Positions 5,819-6,082 of a DNA stretch of 6,082 nucleotides are shown here, in pieces (the first letter of the stretch is position 1; each line of letters opens with the position of its first letter). Source of the stretch: Anaerolineaceae bacterium (GTDB taxonomy: Bacteria; Chloroflexota; Anaerolineae; 4572-78). The stretch is from assembly GCA_024762375.1 (NCBI GenBank), contig JANTHQ010000131.1:1-6082 (forward strand). The letters run 5' to 3'. The notes below the pieces were generated by a model. The model was not told the DNA's origin, made no database searches, and was given only the letters and a program-made list of their open reading frames with translations. Position numbers and translations under genes: made by a program.

Positions 5819-6082
5819 AACTGATTGTGCTCGATTGTGACGGCGTGATTTCTGCGGGCGAAGCGCACCCGTTCGACCCGGCACTGTTGGCGTTGCTGGC
5901 ACAGATGAATCGCCGTGCGCGCCGTGGGGAACGGGTTCCCGCGGTGACACTGAACACCGGCCGGCCGTCGCCGTATGTGGAAGCGGTGATGCAAGCGATT
6001 GACGGCTGGCAACCCGCGCTGTTTGAAAGCGGCGCGGGTTTATATTTTCCACAGGATTATCGGTTTGAAACCACCCCGCTCT
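5815..6082 (+). CDS. HAD-superfamily hydrolase (IIB-like phosphatase), N-terminal part, runs off the right edge
   Basis: Only the first 89 codons are in the window, with no stop before base 6082. The ATG at 5815 overlaps the metH stop in ATGA, and no Shine-Dalgarno is evident, so translation is probably coupled to metH. HAD motif I is L-D-C-D-G-V-I (6-12), giving the nucleophile D7 and the acid/base D9. Motif II is L-N-T-G-R-P (46-51) with T48, followed by E-S-G-A-G-L-Y (71-77), a stretch typical of the Cof/sucrose-phosphate-phosphatase type IIB group. Members remove phosphate from small sugar phosphates or related metabolites in the cytoplasm. Motifs III and IV, and the cap that decides substrate, lie outside the window, so no substrate or gene name is given. 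Confidence 0.85.
   Translation, partial: MKLIVLDCDGVISAGEAHPFDPALLALLAQMNRRARRGERVPAVTLNTGRPSPYVEAVMQAIDGWQPALFESGAGLYFPQDYRFETTPL

Overview
The window is ordinary bacterial chromosome with every gene on the + strand. In order it holds a small heat-shock protein (Hsp20, 248-682), a YciI-like small protein (879-1199), a DUF1361-type membrane protein (1302-1997), a complete cobalamin-dependent methionine synthase metH (2144-5818), and the first 89 codons of a HAD-superfamily phosphatase (5815 to the right edge). The host is probably a free-living, moderately GC-rich bacterium. The intergenic G-rich repeat at 1-41 and the perfect GTAGGGGCACG-type palindrome at 2078-2105 resemble dispersed repeats I associate with Chloroflexota and cyanobacteria. 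That placement is a low-confidence impression. I see no insertion sequence, phage gene, CRISPR array, tRNA or rRNA.

Layout: 1-247 is a gene-free leader with a hairpin and G-tract repeat, a second terminator-like hairpin, an 11-bp-periodic direct repeat, a candidate sigma70 promoter and a short 5' leader of interlocking GGTGA/TCACC segments ending at the hsp20 Shine-Dalgarno. A terminator-like hairpin follows hsp20. The yciI-like gene has its own good promoter (TTGACA-17-TATGGT) and a rho-independent terminator. The DUF1361 gene starts just after that terminator, most likely at GTG 1302, and ends before a short region where a strong metH-type promoter (TTGACA-16-TATCAT) runs directly into a classic terminator hairpin. 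metH and the HAD gene overlap by 4 nt (ATGA) and must be co-transcribed.

Functionally the genes look largely independent: protein quality control (Hsp20), an unassigned YciI-fold protein, an unassigned membrane protein, and methionine regeneration (MetH). The HAD enzyme is tied to metH only by translational coupling. No obviously new multi-gene system is visible. The points most worth a second look are regulatory: a possible non-ROSE, non-fourU RNA switch controlling hsp20, the tandem 11-bp operator-like repeats upstream of it, and the promoter/terminator overlap ahead of metH.
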